Source: JANJTY01 sp038257155
GTDB taxonomy: Bacteria > Pseudomonadota > Gammaproteobacteria > Xanthomonadales > Xanthomonadaceae
Reading direction: 5' to 3'
Assembly (NCBI GenBank): GCA_038257155.1
Contig: JBBSJP010000041.1
Span: 1 to 43,534, forward strand
DNA: 43,534 bases
Part shown: piece by piece, positions 35,336 to 43,425 of the stretch
Position numbering within the stretch: position 1 is the stretch's first letter
Layout of the letters: each line of letters begins with the position of its first letter
The notes under the pieces: model-generated
What the model was told of the DNA's origin: nothing
Database searches by the model: none
The model's input: the letters and a program-made list of their open reading frames with translations, nothing else
Position numbers and translations under genes: made by a program

Positions 35336-35797
35336 CTAGCCTGCCATACCGGCGGTCGCATTGTCGCCGCCTTCGCCGTAGCGCCGACGCAGGGCGCGAC
35401 GCTGCGACTCGGCCAGTGCATCGGGCCACAGCACACGCCGGCCGCGAACGCCGTCGACATCCAGCCAATGCAACATGACGAAGCTGCCGCGAAAGTAGAT
35501 GGCCTGCAGGGTCACGACGGTTTCGTTTCCATTCTCGATGCGGGTGGCGGGTTGGCCGATCTCGCCCAGCAACAGCACCAGCGGCGGACGGCGCCATTCG
35601 CGATGCGCCAGCAGCAGCGACCAGCCGGATGCCCCGCCTGCGACCGCCAAGGCAGCAAACAAGTTCAAGGCCGAAAGGAAAACCGACACGACGCCAAGCA
35701 ACCCCAGCAGCACCAGGAAGGCCGCGAGCAGGCGCGATGCGCGCAACTCACAGAGGCAGGTTGACGATGCGCTGGATGAGCCTTGCAAGCGTGGCAT
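35336..35797 (-). CDS. YgfX-like membrane protein (about 153 aa)
   Basis: A small inner-membrane protein partnered with SdhE in many gammaproteobacteria (called CptA or YgfX). Two adjacent hydrophobic segments (about residues 24-62: LLAAFLVLLGLLGVVSVFL and LFAALAVAGGASGWSLLL) are followed by a soluble beta-rich tail with FRGSFVMLHWLDVDG and a closing LWPDALAESQRRALRRRY that matches the YgfX C-terminus. The start is uncertain: ATG 35797 overlaps sdhE by about 50 bp, as ygfX does in other genomes, while TTG 35746 directly after the sdhE stop would give 136 residues. Its neighbours sdhE and lolC support the call. Confidence 0.75.
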   Translation of the reverse strand: MPRLQGSSSASSTCLCELRASRLLAAFLVLLGLLGVVSVFLSALNLFAALAVAGGASGWSLLLAHREWRRPPLVLLLGEIGQPATRIENGNETVVTLQAIYFRGSFVMLHWLDVDGVRGRRVLWPDALAESQRRALRRRYGEGGDNATAGMAG

Positions 35798-36014
35798 CCT
35801 CGGGAATCTCGCGGCCCATGAACCAGCGCCACAGGCGGTCATCCTCACACGCCAGCAAGGTCTCGAACTCGGCGCGCTCAATTGCGTCGGCCCGCGTCCA
35901 GCACTGGTCCAGGTAACGCAGCATCAATTGGTCCAGCTCACGCATGCCGCGCCGGCAACGCCAGCGCAGGCGGCGAAGTTCGCTCTCATCGGTGCAACCG
36001 GGCAAGGACGTCAT
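35748..36014 (-). CDS. sdhE: succinate dehydrogenase flavinylation/assembly factor SdhE (88 aa)
   Basis: Helps attach FAD covalently to the flavoprotein subunit SdhA (homologue of mitochondrial SDHAF2). The defining motif R-G-M-R-E-L is at residues 22-27 (CRRGMRELD), and the helical pattern LRYLDQCW, FETLLACEDDRLWRWFMG matches the family. Length is normal. It is in the same direction as sdhCDAB but separated from sdhB by a large membrane protein gene of about 1.5 kb. A ygfX-like gene overlaps its 3' end. Confidence 0.96.
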   Translation of the reverse strand: MTSLPGCTDESELRRLRWRCRRGMRELDQLMLRYLDQCWTRADAIERAEFETLLACEDDRLWRWFMGREIPEDATLARLIQRIVNLPL

Positions 36015-36029
36015 AGGCGCGTACTTGGC

Positions 36030-37562
36030 TCAGGCAGTTTCAGCGCTACGACGGAACATGTCGCTGGCCGCGTCAGACTGGGCGTCCGGTTCGGCTGCGG
36101 CGCCCCTGTTGCGCAGATGCTTGGCCAACGCCTTGCCGCAGGCCGCAACGAGCCAGAAGATGATGACGGTCCAAAAGACCAGCAGCACGGTCATTCCCAG
36201 GTGGAATTGCTGCGTTGTCCCCGCATATCCATCGCCGAACACCACCACGCCCAATGCGATCGGCGGAAACAGCGCGGTGAAGACGAGGACGAAGGCGACT
36301 CCCGGATCCACACGGCGACGCCACGCGGTGCACCAGGCTACGCCACACAGCGCGCCAGGCAAGAGCAGGAATGCGGCAAACGCGGGCAAGGACAGGCACT
36401 GGATCGCATCATTCAACGTCAGGAACTTCCCGGGCAGGCGAAGCCGTTCGCCACCTGCCACCAACCCCCAGATGTCGTGCAGCCACGGTCGCGCACGTTC
36501 AATTGCCCCCAGATAGGTACGCACGACCACCATGGGTTCCAGCAGCGCCAGTTTGAGGAACTTGCTGCGCGACAGTTCGAGCAGCTCCGGGCACGGATGA
36601 TTCTGCTGCACGCCGGCGACGTACCAGCTCTTGCCGGCGTGTGCGCCGCACTCGGCTGGCAATCCGAGGGTCGCTGCGGTCCGCGCCGGGTCGTCGGAAT
36701 TGGGGAGTACGGCCATCAACACCGTGTTGGTCAGGTTCGCATGCCGGATCGAGGTTGATCGGTCTGCCTGCATGTGCAGGGATTGGATCGTCAGGCCGCC
36801 AACCGCGCTGAGTGCAACAGCCAGGATCAGCGGTGTCTGGACACGCAAACCTCCGAACCGAGCCGACGCCAACAGCGCACCCAGCATCACTGCACCGACC
36901 AGCATGTGCTGGATCTTGCTCAGACAGGCCAGCAGGGTTGCCAGCGCGATCAGCGCGCAGAGCCAGACCGAGGGTTTCTCCTGGCCGCGCGCCATGGCGA
37001 TGCTGGTTACGGCGGCATAGGTAAAGAACACGGCCGCAAACTCGGCATAAAAGGTATTCAGGTATACCGTCACGCCGGGGTCGAACAGAACCAGCGCAAC
37101 GACCAGGGCGTGACCTGACGCGGCCAGTATCCTCTGCCTGCCAAGCAACTGGATCCATGCAAACCAGGCAGCCAGCACGGCAAGCGAGGTGAATTTGACC
37201 GCGCCGATCCAGCGCAGGGAAAACCCGCCATCGGGTGATCGGACTGCCTGCCAGCGCATCGGCGGCAAGGCAGCAAACGCGAAAAGGGCTTCCGAGGTCA
37301 GAAAGCAGCCTGGTGCGTAGTCATTGCGGAACGTGTATCGCGGCAGCGGCGCCTGCCAGCTGTTCTGCCCTGGCGGTATCGACGCGTCCCGCAGCGGATA
37401 CGCATCGATGCAGCCCTGCACGCGGATCATGTCGAAGTTGTTGGCCAGTCCAATCAGCGGCTCGTGCAGGAGCAGCCATCCTCCTCGAACGAAACCAAGC
37501 GCCAGCAAGACGACGCAGACGATCCAGAAGATCGGCGATGCGGTCGAGCCAGAACGACTCAC
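36030..37562 (-). CDS. large multi-pass membrane protein, possibly a glycan-related GT-C enzyme (510 aa)
   Basis: About ten to twelve membrane helices, beginning with FWIVCVVLLALGFVRGGWLLL. A periplasmic loop after the first helix carries NNFDMIRVQGC, and a second contains FYAEFAAVFFTYA. The C-terminal part is alternating helices. The overall plan (acidic first loop, helices, C-terminal hydrophobic block) is like GT-C glycosyltransferases, but I cannot name a family; no sugar-specific motif is sure. GTG 37562 is the assigned start; TTG 37607 is an alternative. It ends 15 bp before the sdhE start and lies between sdhB and sdhE, where no such gene is expected. Confidence 0.7.
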   Translation of the reverse strand: MSRSGSTASPIFWIVCVVLLALGFVRGGWLLLHEPLIGLANNFDMIRVQGCIDAYPLRDASIPPGQNSWQAPLPRYTFRNDYAPGCFLTSEALFAFAALPPMRWQAVRSPDGGFSLRWIGAVKFTSLAVLAAWFAWIQLLGRQRILAASGHALVVALVLFDPGVTVYLNTFYAEFAAVFFTYAAVTSIAMARGQEKPSVWLCALIALATLLACLSKIQHMLVGAVMLGALLASARFGGLRVQTPLILAVALSAVGGLTIQSLHMQADRSTSIRHANLTNTVLMAVLPNSDDPARTAATLGLPAECGAHAGKSWYVAGVQQNHPCPELLELSRSKFLKLALLEPMVVVRTYLGAIERARPWLHDIWGLVAGGERLRLPGKFLTLNDAIQCLSLPAFAAFLLLPGALCGVAWCTAWRRRVDPGVAFVLVFTALFPPIALGVVVFGDGYAGTTQQFHLGMTVLLVFWTVIIFWLVAACGKALAKHLRNRGAAAEPDAQSDAASDMFRRSAETA

Positions 37563-37654
37563 ACCAAGTCCGTTGCGAATGTCACGCGCTCCCCATCCCG
37601 GCGACAAAAGGCTTCACTTCAGCAGAGGTAGGGAGTCACCAGCGAGGCCACCGG

Positions 37655-38443
37655 TTACACCGAGCGCCGCTGCAGCATCAACTTCTTGATCTCACCGATG
37701 GCCTGCGCCGGATTCAGACCCTTGGGGCAGGTCCGGGTGCAGTTCATGATGGTGTGGCAGCGGTAGAGTTTGAACGGATCTTCCAGGTCGTCGAGGCGCG
37801 CGCCGGTGTCTTCGTCGCGGCTGTCGACGATCCAGCGATAGGCCTGCAGCAGGACTGCAGGGCCGAGGTAGCGATCGCCATTCCACCAGTAGCTTGGGCA
37901 ACTGGTCGAGCAGCAGGCGCAGAGGATGCATTCGTAAAGCCCATCGAGCTTCCTGCGATCGGCCGGCGATTGCAGGCGCTCGGCATCCGGCGGCGGCGCG
38001 CTCTGGGTTCGGATCCAGGGCTTGATCGAGGCATATTGCGCGTAGAAGTGGGTCAGATCCGGCACCAGGTCCTTCACCACCGGCATGTGCGGCAACGGAT
38101 AAATCGGCACTTCCTTGCCGCGGCACTCCTCGATGCCCTTGGTGCAGGCCAGGGTATTGGTGCCGTCGATGTTCATCGCGCAGGAACCGCAGATGCCCTC
38201 GCGGCAGGAGCGACGGAAGGTCAGGGTGGGGTCGATTTCGTTCTTGATCTTGATCAGCGCGTCGAGAACCATTGGCCCGCAACTGGCCATGTCGATCTCG
38301 TAGGTATCGACACGCGGATTGGCCTCGTCGTCGGGGTTCCAGCGATACACCTTGAAGGTGCGCACGGCACCCTTTGGGCTCGTCACGGGGAAGTGCTTGC
38401 CCTTGGTGACCTTGGAGTTCTTCGGCAGCGTGAATTCGGCCAT
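37655..38443 (-). CDS. sdhB: succinate dehydrogenase iron-sulfur subunit (262 aa)
   Basis: Carries electrons from FAD of SdhA to ubiquinone through three clusters. The [2Fe-2S] ligands are in CREGICGSC plus a later Cys (TLACTKG). The [4Fe-4S] and [3Fe-4S] ligands are in CILCACCSTSCPSY, CHTIMNC and CTRTCPKGL. The N-terminus of 262 residues is slightly longer than the usual 235-260. ATG 38443 is chosen from the conserved start MAEFTLPKNSK; a longer frame enters the repeat at 38469-38518. A 23-bp inverted repeat separates it from sdhA. Confidence 0.97.
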   Translation of the reverse strand: MAEFTLPKNSKVTKGKHFPVTSPKGAVRTFKVYRWNPDDEANPRVDTYEIDMASCGPMVLDALIKIKNEIDPTLTFRRSCREGICGSCAMNIDGTNTLACTKGIEECRGKEVPIYPLPHMPVVKDLVPDLTHFYAQYASIKPWIRTQSAPPPDAERLQSPADRRKLDGLYECILCACCSTSCPSYWWNGDRYLGPAVLLQAYRWIVDSRDEDTGARLDDLEDPFKLYRCHTIMNCTRTCPKGLNPAQAIGEIKKLMLQRRSV

Positions 38444-38468
38444 GGTTCGCTTTGACCTTCGGGTTTCA

Positions 38469-38518
38469 GTAGGGTGCGCCTTGGCGCACCGACGACGGTG
38501 CGCCAAGGCGCACCCTAC
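38469..38518. repeat. perfect 23-bp inverted repeat between sdhA and sdhB
   Basis: The arm 38469-38491 (starting GTAGGGTGCGCC) is exactly complementary to 38496-38518, with an ACGA loop. Each arm is itself nearly palindromic (GGTGCGCC AA GGCGCACC). It begins three bases past the sdhA stop, inside the operon. No T-run follows on the minus strand, so full termination is unlikely. A single-arm relative lies at 5866-5888. Confidence 0.9.
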
Positions 38519-38520
38519 AC

Positions 38521-40308
38521 TCAGTAAGTTCGGGCCTTCGGCGGCACCGGCTCCACATCGCTGCTCAACGTATTCATGTGCACCGGGCGGTAGTCGATGT
38601 GGGTCTTGCCGGTCTCATCGAACCAGCACAGGGTGTGCTTGTGCCAGTTCACGTCGTCGCGCTCGGCGTAGTCCTCGCGTGCATGCGCGCCGCGCGACTC
38701 GGTGCGGTTCTCGGCCGACACCATGGTCACCACGGCCTGGCCCAGCAGGTTCTGCAGCTCCAGGGTCTCAACCAGGTCGGAGTTCCAGATCAATGAACGA
38801 TCGGAGATGCCGACGTCGGAGAAACCTGCCTGCACCTCGCGGATCTTGCGCGCGCCTTCGGCCAGGGTCTCACCGGTGCGGAACACCGCCGCATGGTCCT
38901 GCATCACGCGCTGCATGCGGTTGCGGATCTCGGCGGTGGGCGTGCCGCCCTTGGCATTGCGCGCGCTGTCGAGATTTGCCAGGGCCTTGTCGCAGATCGA
39001 GGTCGGCAGGGTCTTGTGGGTGGCGCTGGGCGTGATGGTTGCGGCACAGCGGTTGGCCACGGCGCGGCCGAACACCACCAGATCGAGCAGCGAATTCGAG
39101 CCGAGGCGATTGGCACCGTGCACTGACACGCAGGCCGCTTCGCCGATCGAGTACAGGCCAGGCACCACGTGATCCGGATTGCCGTCCTTCAGGGTGACCA
39201 CTTCGCCGTGGTAGTTGGTCTGCAGGCCGCCCATGTTGTAGTGCACGGTCGGCAGCACCGGGATCGGCTGTTTGGCGACATCGACGCCGGCAAAGATCTT
39301 GGCCGTCTCGGCAATGCCGGGCAGGCGCTCGTGGATCACCTCGGGACCGAGGTGCTGCAGGTTCAGGTGGATGTGGTCGGCATGCTCGCCAACGCCGCGA
39401 CCCTCGCGGATCTCGATCGTCATCGAGCGGCTGACCACGTCGCGCGACGCCAGGTCCTTGGCGTTCGGCGCATAGCGCTCCATGAAGCGTTCGCCCTTGG
39501 AGTTGGTGAGGTAGCCACCCTCGCCGCGCACGCCTTCGGTGATCAGGCAGCCGGCGCCGTAGATGCCGGTGGGATGGAACTGCACGAACTCCATGTCCTG
39601 CAATGGCAGACCAGCACGCAGTGCCATGCCGCCGCCATCGCCCGTGCAGGTGTGCGCCGACGTGGCGCTGAAGTAGGCGCGACCATAACCGCCGGTCGCC
39701 AGCACCGTGCCGTGGGCGCGGAACAGGTGCAGCTCGCCACTGGCCATGTCCAGCGCCAGCACGCCGCGGCAGGCGCCTTCCTCGTCCATGATCAGGTCGA
39801 GCGCGAAGTATTCGATGAAGAACTCGGCCTGGTGCGCCAGCGACTGCTGGTAGAGCGTGTGCAGGATGGCGTGGCCGGTGCGGTCGGCGGCGGCGCAGGT
39901 GCGCTGCGCGGTGCCCTTGCCGTAGTGCGTGGTCATGCCGCCGAACGGGCGCTGGTAGATCTTGCCTTCCTCGGTGCGCGAGAACGGCACGCCGTAATGC
40001 TCCAGTTCGATGATCGCGGGAATCGCCTCGCGACACATGTACTCGATCGCATCCTGGTCGCCGAGCCAGTCCGAACCCTTGATCGTGTCGTAGAAGTGGA
40101 AGCGCCAGTCGTCTTCGCCCATGTTGCCAAGCGCGGCGGAGATGCCGCCCTGCGCTGCGACGGTGTGCGAACGAGTCGGGAACACCTTGCTGATGCAGGC
40201 GGTCTTGAGGCCCTTCTGGGCCAGACCAAAGGTGGCGCGCAGACCGGCGCCGCCGGCGCCGACCACGACCATGTCGTAGTGATGGGTATGAACCTTGTAG
40301 GCGCTCAT
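38521..40308 (-). CDS. sdhA: succinate dehydrogenase flavoprotein subunit (595 aa)
   Basis: Oxidises succinate to fumarate in complex II on the cytoplasmic face of the inner membrane. The FAD fold begins YDMVVVGAGGAGLRAT; the flavin is bound covalently to His48 in RSHTVAAQGG. Active-site motifs HPTGIYGAG, RDVVSRSM and SIGEAACVSVHGANRLGSNSL are intact. The ATG at 40308 starts at the conserved MSAYKVHTHHYD; a longer frame to 40392 reads through sdhD and is rejected. The gap from sdhD is 7 bp. Confidence 0.98.
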   Translation of the reverse strand: MSAYKVHTHHYDMVVVGAGGAGLRATFGLAQKGLKTACISKVFPTRSHTVAAQGGISAALGNMGEDDWRFHFYDTIKGSDWLGDQDAIEYMCREAIPAIIELEHYGVPFSRTEEGKIYQRPFGGMTTHYGKGTAQRTCAAADRTGHAILHTLYQQSLAHQAEFFIEYFALDLIMDEEGACRGVLALDMASGELHLFRAHGTVLATGGYGRAYFSATSAHTCTGDGGGMALRAGLPLQDMEFVQFHPTGIYGAGCLITEGVRGEGGYLTNSKGERFMERYAPNAKDLASRDVVSRSMTIEIREGRGVGEHADHIHLNLQHLGPEVIHERLPGIAETAKIFAGVDVAKQPIPVLPTVHYNMGGLQTNYHGEVVTLKDGNPDHVVPGLYSIGEAACVSVHGANRLGSNSLLDLVVFGRAVANRCAATITPSATHKTLPTSICDKALANLDSARNAKGGTPTAEIRNRMQRVMQDHAAVFRTGETLAEGARKIREVQAGFSDVGISDRSLIWNSDLVETLELQNLLGQAVVTMVSAENRTESRGAHAREDYAERDDVNWHKHTLCWFDETGKTHIDYRPVHMNTLSSDVEPVPPKARTY

Positions 40309-40315
40309 TGGCAGC

Positions 40316-40699
40316 TCAGGCAGAAAAGACGAGGCGACCGATCGAAACGATCGAGAGCACGGCGGCGAAAACGAACACCAGCTGCACGGCAAGCTGCAGG
40401 GCGACCTCGAGCAGGCGGGAATGGATATAGTCCTCGATCACCACTTGCAGACCCAGGCGCGCGTGCCAGAACAGCGCCAGTGCGTAGATCAGCAGGAGGC
40501 TGGCGGTGACGGGCTGGGCAAAGGTCAGGCGAACCGTCGCGTAATCCGCGCCGATCAGGCCGAGTATCACCACGATGAACCAGGGAGTGAGTAGCGCCAG
40601 GGCTACTGCGGTAAGGCGCTGCAGCCACCAGTGGTGGGTACCGTCCTTGCCTGATCCCAGTCCACGAGCCGTTGCGATGGGGTGTCGTAAGTGGCTCAT
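40316..40699 (-). CDS. sdhD: succinate dehydrogenase hydrophobic membrane anchor subunit (127 aa)
   Basis: Three membrane helices (about residues 30-52, 65-82 and 105-125). The motif LFWHARLGLQVVIEDYIH holds the conserved His and the Asp-Tyr pair near the quinone site of the D subunit. The N-terminal GSGKDGTHHWWLQRLTAVAL is the usual amphipathic lead into helix 1. The ATG at 40699 overlaps the sdhC stop by four bases. Confidence 0.94.
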   Translation of the reverse strand: MSHLRHPIATARGLGSGKDGTHHWWLQRLTAVALALLTPWFIVVILGLIGADYATVRLTFAQPVTASLLLIYALALFWHARLGLQVVIEDYIHSRLLEVALQLAVQLVFVFAAVLSIVSIGRLVFSA

Positions 40700-41088
40700 G
40701 GGCTTGCTCCTACCAGCGCCACGAAGCAGATCGCGGCCGTCAGCAGCAAGGTAAGCACGAAAACGGTGTAACCGCTGGCATAGACCTTCGGCAGCTGATA
40801 GCCCCAGCCCGCATCCCAGAGCAGGTGTCGGATGCCGTTCAGCAGGTGATAGATCAGCGCTACAGCGAAGGCCAGCAGCAGGATCTGCCCGGGCAGCGAT
40901 CGCGCCAGCTCGTTGAAGGTCTCGTAGCTTTCGCCTCCGCTTGCCAGGAGATGCAGCCACCAGGCCAGACCGAGCGACCCGAGCGCCAGCACGATCCCTG
41001 TCGCGCGATGCAGGATCGACATGAGCATGGTGATCTGCCAGCGGTAGACCTGCAGATGGGGAGAAAGCGGTCGTTCGCGCGACGGCAT
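40696..41088 (-). CDS. sdhC: succinate dehydrogenase cytochrome b556 subunit (130 aa)
   Basis: Begins MPSRERPLSPHLQVYRWQITM, the typical SdhC N-terminus before helix 1; SILHRATGIVLALGS carries the S-x-x-H-R-x-T-G motif. The heme ligand is expected in the YHLLNGIRHLLWDAG segment (His of GIRH). Three helices in all. ATG 41088 is chosen because the family start follows; a longer frame to 41256 only reads through the neighbouring small gene. It heads the sdhCDAB core. Confidence 0.95.
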   Translation of the reverse strand: MPSRERPLSPHLQVYRWQITMLMSILHRATGIVLALGSLGLAWWLHLLASGGESYETFNELARSLPGQILLLAFAVALIYHLLNGIRHLLWDAGWGYQLPKVYASGYTVFVLTLLLTAAICFVALVGASP

Positions 41089-41152
41089 GGGCGTTTCACC
41101 AGTATGTGGAGTGGGACAGGCAGATGATCGCGACTTCGGCGTGCGGGGCGCG

Positions 41153-41338
41153 TCAAAAATCGATGCAGCGGCCGTTCTTTTCCCAGTCGCCGTAGCGGAC
41201 AGGGTCGGGTCCGTCGCGGCCACCGATTTCCCGCGTCGCAGGCTGCGGCGCAACACCCACGGACTCCGCCACCAAATCTGCGGACTCGGAAGTGGTTTCG
41301 GGATCGGGATCGGGGAGCGTGGAGCTTTGACCTATCAT
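41153..41338 (-). CDS. DUF1674/SDHAF4-type succinate dehydrogenase assembly factor (61 aa)
   Basis: The C-terminal stretch REIGGRDGPDPVRYGDWEKN followed by GRCIDF is the signature of DUF1674, the family of mitochondrial SDHAF4, which protects free flavinylated SdhA and helps it bind SdhB. The first 35 residues are low-complexity and acidic, as in relatives. ATG 41338 is the only reasonable start. It precedes sdhC by 64 bp on the same strand, so it is probably the first gene of the operon. Such small genes are easily missed by automated annotation. Confidence 0.92.
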   Translation of the reverse strand: MIGQSSTLPDPDPETTSESADLVAESVGVAPQPATREIGGRDGPDPVRYGDWEKNGRCIDF

Positions 41339-41368
41339 GCTGCCAACCAGGAAAGCCTTTGAAGATTA

Positions 41369-42229
41369 ATGCCTAGCACCATGTCGAGCAAGCCGAACAT
41401 CACGCCATCACGCCCGTTTCAACTTCCAGGCAGCAGCGTTCTCGGCCTGATGGGGCCCGATGCGACTGCCTTTGCCCAGTCCCAGTTCGCCAATGATGCG
41501 GCGGCATTGCCTGCAGGACACTGGCAGTGGAACGCCTGGCTGAACCCGAAGGGGCGCGTGATTGCGCTGTTTCGTCTGCTTCGGCTCGATGCCGAGACAT
41601 TGCTTGCGGTGCTGCCGGATTTTCCCGCCGAGCAATTGGGCGAACGCCTCGCACGCTTCGTCTTTCGCAGCAAGCTGCGGCTCCTGCCTCTGGCTCTGCG
41701 GGTTGAAGGTGCCTGGGGCGAAGGTTTGGTGACAGACAGCCGCGAGATCTCGGGCACCCTCGAATCGGCGCTGCAGTTCGCCATTGCGCCGCAGCGCTCG
41801 CTTCTGCTGCTGCCGGACGAGGCCCGCGCAGCGGAGCCTGAAAACGAGCCGCAGGCATGGCGTCTGGCCGACGTACGGGACGGCATCCCGCGCATCGATC
41901 CGGCGGATGTCGAGGCCTTCACCGCGCATATGCTGGGGCTGGACGCGCTGGCTGCCTTCAGTCTGAAGAAGGGCTGCTTTCCTGGCCACGAGATCCTGGC
42001 TCGCTCGCATTACCTTGGACAGGTAAAGCGGTCCTTGCAACGCGTCTGCAGCAACGAGGTACTACCACAGCGTGGCGAGATCAGCAGTCAGGGGCAGCCA
42101 ACAGGTCGCCTGATCTGCTCGGCCTCGGACGATTGCGCGGGCTCCGAAGGCCTTGCCGTGCTTCCGATTGACCCGGGAACCGAATCACAGACACTTCAAA
42201 TCGACGGCAAGCTGCTGAAGCGGGCCTGA
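41369..42229 (+). CDS. ygfZ: YgfZ-like folate-binding protein (286 aa)
   Basis: Related to the T-protein of glycine cleavage and to mitochondrial IBA57; needed for normal activity of some [4Fe-4S] enzymes. Early motifs are VLGLMGPDATAFAQSQFAND, WNAWLNPKGRVIALFRL and VFRSKLRLL. The family signature K-G-C-Y-x-G-Q-E appears as KGCFPGHE (residues 201-208), keeping the Cys but with Phe for Tyr and His for Gln. It is followed by RSHYLGQVKR. It diverges from the sdh operon over a 30-bp gap, so the two promoters must overlap the coding ends. GAAG lies six bases before ATG 41369. Confidence 0.92.
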   Translation: MPSTMSSKPNITPSRPFQLPGSSVLGLMGPDATAFAQSQFANDAAALPAGHWQWNAWLNPKGRVIALFRLLRLDAETLLAVLPDFPAEQLGERLARFVFRSKLRLLPLALRVEGAWGEGLVTDSREISGTLESALQFAIAPQRSLLLLPDEARAAEPENEPQAWRLADVRDGIPRIDPADVEAFTAHMLGLDALAAFSLKKGCFPGHEILARSHYLGQVKRSLQRVCSNEVLPQRGEISSQGQPTGRLICSASDDCAGSEGLAVLPIDPGTESQTLQIDGKLLKRA

Positions 42230-42290
42230 CCGGCAACTGACCAAGGCTTTGGACAATCGCCAATTGCCGCGCACTTGCCACAGCACGGCA

Positions 42291-42319
42291 TTGGAATCAG
42301 CTGCGAATTCTGCTATAGC
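42291..42319 (+). promoter_or_regulatory. sigma-70-type promoter of the PhnD-type gene
   Basis: TTGGAA (42291-42296) and TATAGC (42314-42319) are 17 bases apart, pointing at the gene that starts at 42351. Transcription would begin near 42326, leaving a 25-base leader with GGAAGGA ahead of the ATG. Confidence 0.55.
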
Positions 42320-42350
42320 GTGAGTCACAGGATCCGGGGGAAGGACGACC

Positions 42351-43157
42351 ATGAAAAGGCTGTTTGCGGTAATTGTCACGGTGGCGGCAAGCTTCACATC
42401 GCAATTGCTCGGCGCTCAGGAGTACACCCTCGTCGTCGAACCCAGCTATCCGCCGGATCGCGCGCAGGAGGTCTACAAGCCGCTGGTGGACTACTTGAGC
42501 AAGTCCACCGGTTTTCGCTTCAAGCTGCTGACACCGCGCAACTATCATTTCCACTGGCGCGACATCCGCAACAGCACACCGGTCGATTTCACCTTCGAAG
42601 AGGCGCATCTGGTCGATTACCGAATCAACCGCATGGGCTACGTACCGCTCGCCAGAAGCGCCCAGAGAACCAGCTACACCCTGCTGGCCAGCGGCGACTA
42701 CTCGGAAAATGGCCTGGACGGCTTGATCGGCTACCGCGTGATCAGCATGCCCTCGCCAAGCCTGGGAGCCGCGCTGCTGGCGCGCATGTATCGCAATCCG
42801 CTGACCCAGCCGGACATCCGCTCCGAGGCGACGTCCTGGCGCGATGGGGTGGAGATCGTATTTTCTGGCGAAGCCGAAGGCGCGATGGTTCCAACCTTCC
42901 TCGCGCAGCAGTATCCGAACCTGGTGGCCGTGCAGACCACGCAGGATTTCCCCGGCCCCACCGTGACGGCTTCCGGCACGCTTGATCAATCGGTTCGTGA
43001 TGCGGTGCAGGCAGCTCTGCTGCAGCTGCACGAAGACGATTCGGTGTATGAGGTGCTGGTGGAGATCGGTGCGACGCGTTTTGAAGCCGCGCAGGCAGCC
43101 GACTACGCCGGTAGCGAGAAGATGCTGGAAGGCTTCTTCGGCTACAAGGCCGAGTAG
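42351..43157 (+). CDS. PhnD/SsuA-type periplasmic binding protein (268 aa)
   Basis: A signal peptide covers residues 1-22 (ends LLGAQ). The body shows the phosphonate/phosphite-binding fold: LVVEPSYPPDRAQEVYKPLVDYL, the DFTFEEAHLVDY block, a hinge after GLIGYRVISMPSPSLGA and FPGPTVTASGTLD. These proteins usually bind oxyanions or small organics for ABC uptake. No permease or ATPase gene is beside it, so it may work with a sensor or with transporter parts elsewhere. A ribosome site GGAAGGA lies six bases before ATG 42351, and a promoter just upstream makes it monocistronic. Confidence 0.9.
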   Translation: MKRLFAVIVTVAASFTSQLLGAQEYTLVVEPSYPPDRAQEVYKPLVDYLSKSTGFRFKLLTPRNYHFHWRDIRNSTPVDFTFEEAHLVDYRINRMGYVPLARSAQRTSYTLLASGDYSENGLDGLIGYRVISMPSPSLGAALLARMYRNPLTQPDIRSEATSWRDGVEIVFSGEAEGAMVPTFLAQQYPNLVAVQTTQDFPGPTVTASGTLDQSVRDAVQAALLQLHEDDSVYEVLVEIGATRFEAAQAADYAGSEKMLEGFFGYKAE

Positions 43158-43425
43158 CTCAACCCATCGCGAACACCAGGTTCGCCATCAGGTTCGCCAC
43201 CTGCTTCGCGCACTACTCCGCTGTTGGGCCTAGGAGCCTTTGCGGCAGAAGCAATCGAGGCGAAAGCGTGACTGCGCGAGAACGGAATTTCGACGATTCG
43301 CCGGCCTGTAGTGGTTCTACAGGCCAAGAATCGGCGGAATTCCGGGCCGCGCAGGCGCGTTTGCAGCCCGGTTGTCTTCTGCCGCGCAGGCTCCTATTGA
43401 TCCGGCCCGCTGAAGTCTGAATTCT
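43158..43425. other. non-coding stretch after the PhnD-type gene
   Basis: No gene is seen here. The first 70 bases hold a short direct repeat (CAGGTTCGCCA twice, around 43176-43198). The rest is filled by the large inverted repeat 43231-43396. Confidence 0.5.
43231..43396. repeat. 166-bp imperfect inverted repeat
   Basis: Left arm 43231-43311 begins TAGGAGCCTTTGCGGCAGAAG; right arm 43317-43396 ends with the complement of TAGGAGCCTGCGCGGCAGAAG. The loop is TGGTT, and the innermost nine bases pair perfectly (GGCCTGTAG/CTACAGGCC). The arms match at most positions over 80 bases. It resembles a MITE or large REP-type hairpin; no transposase gene is inside. Confidence 0.75.
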
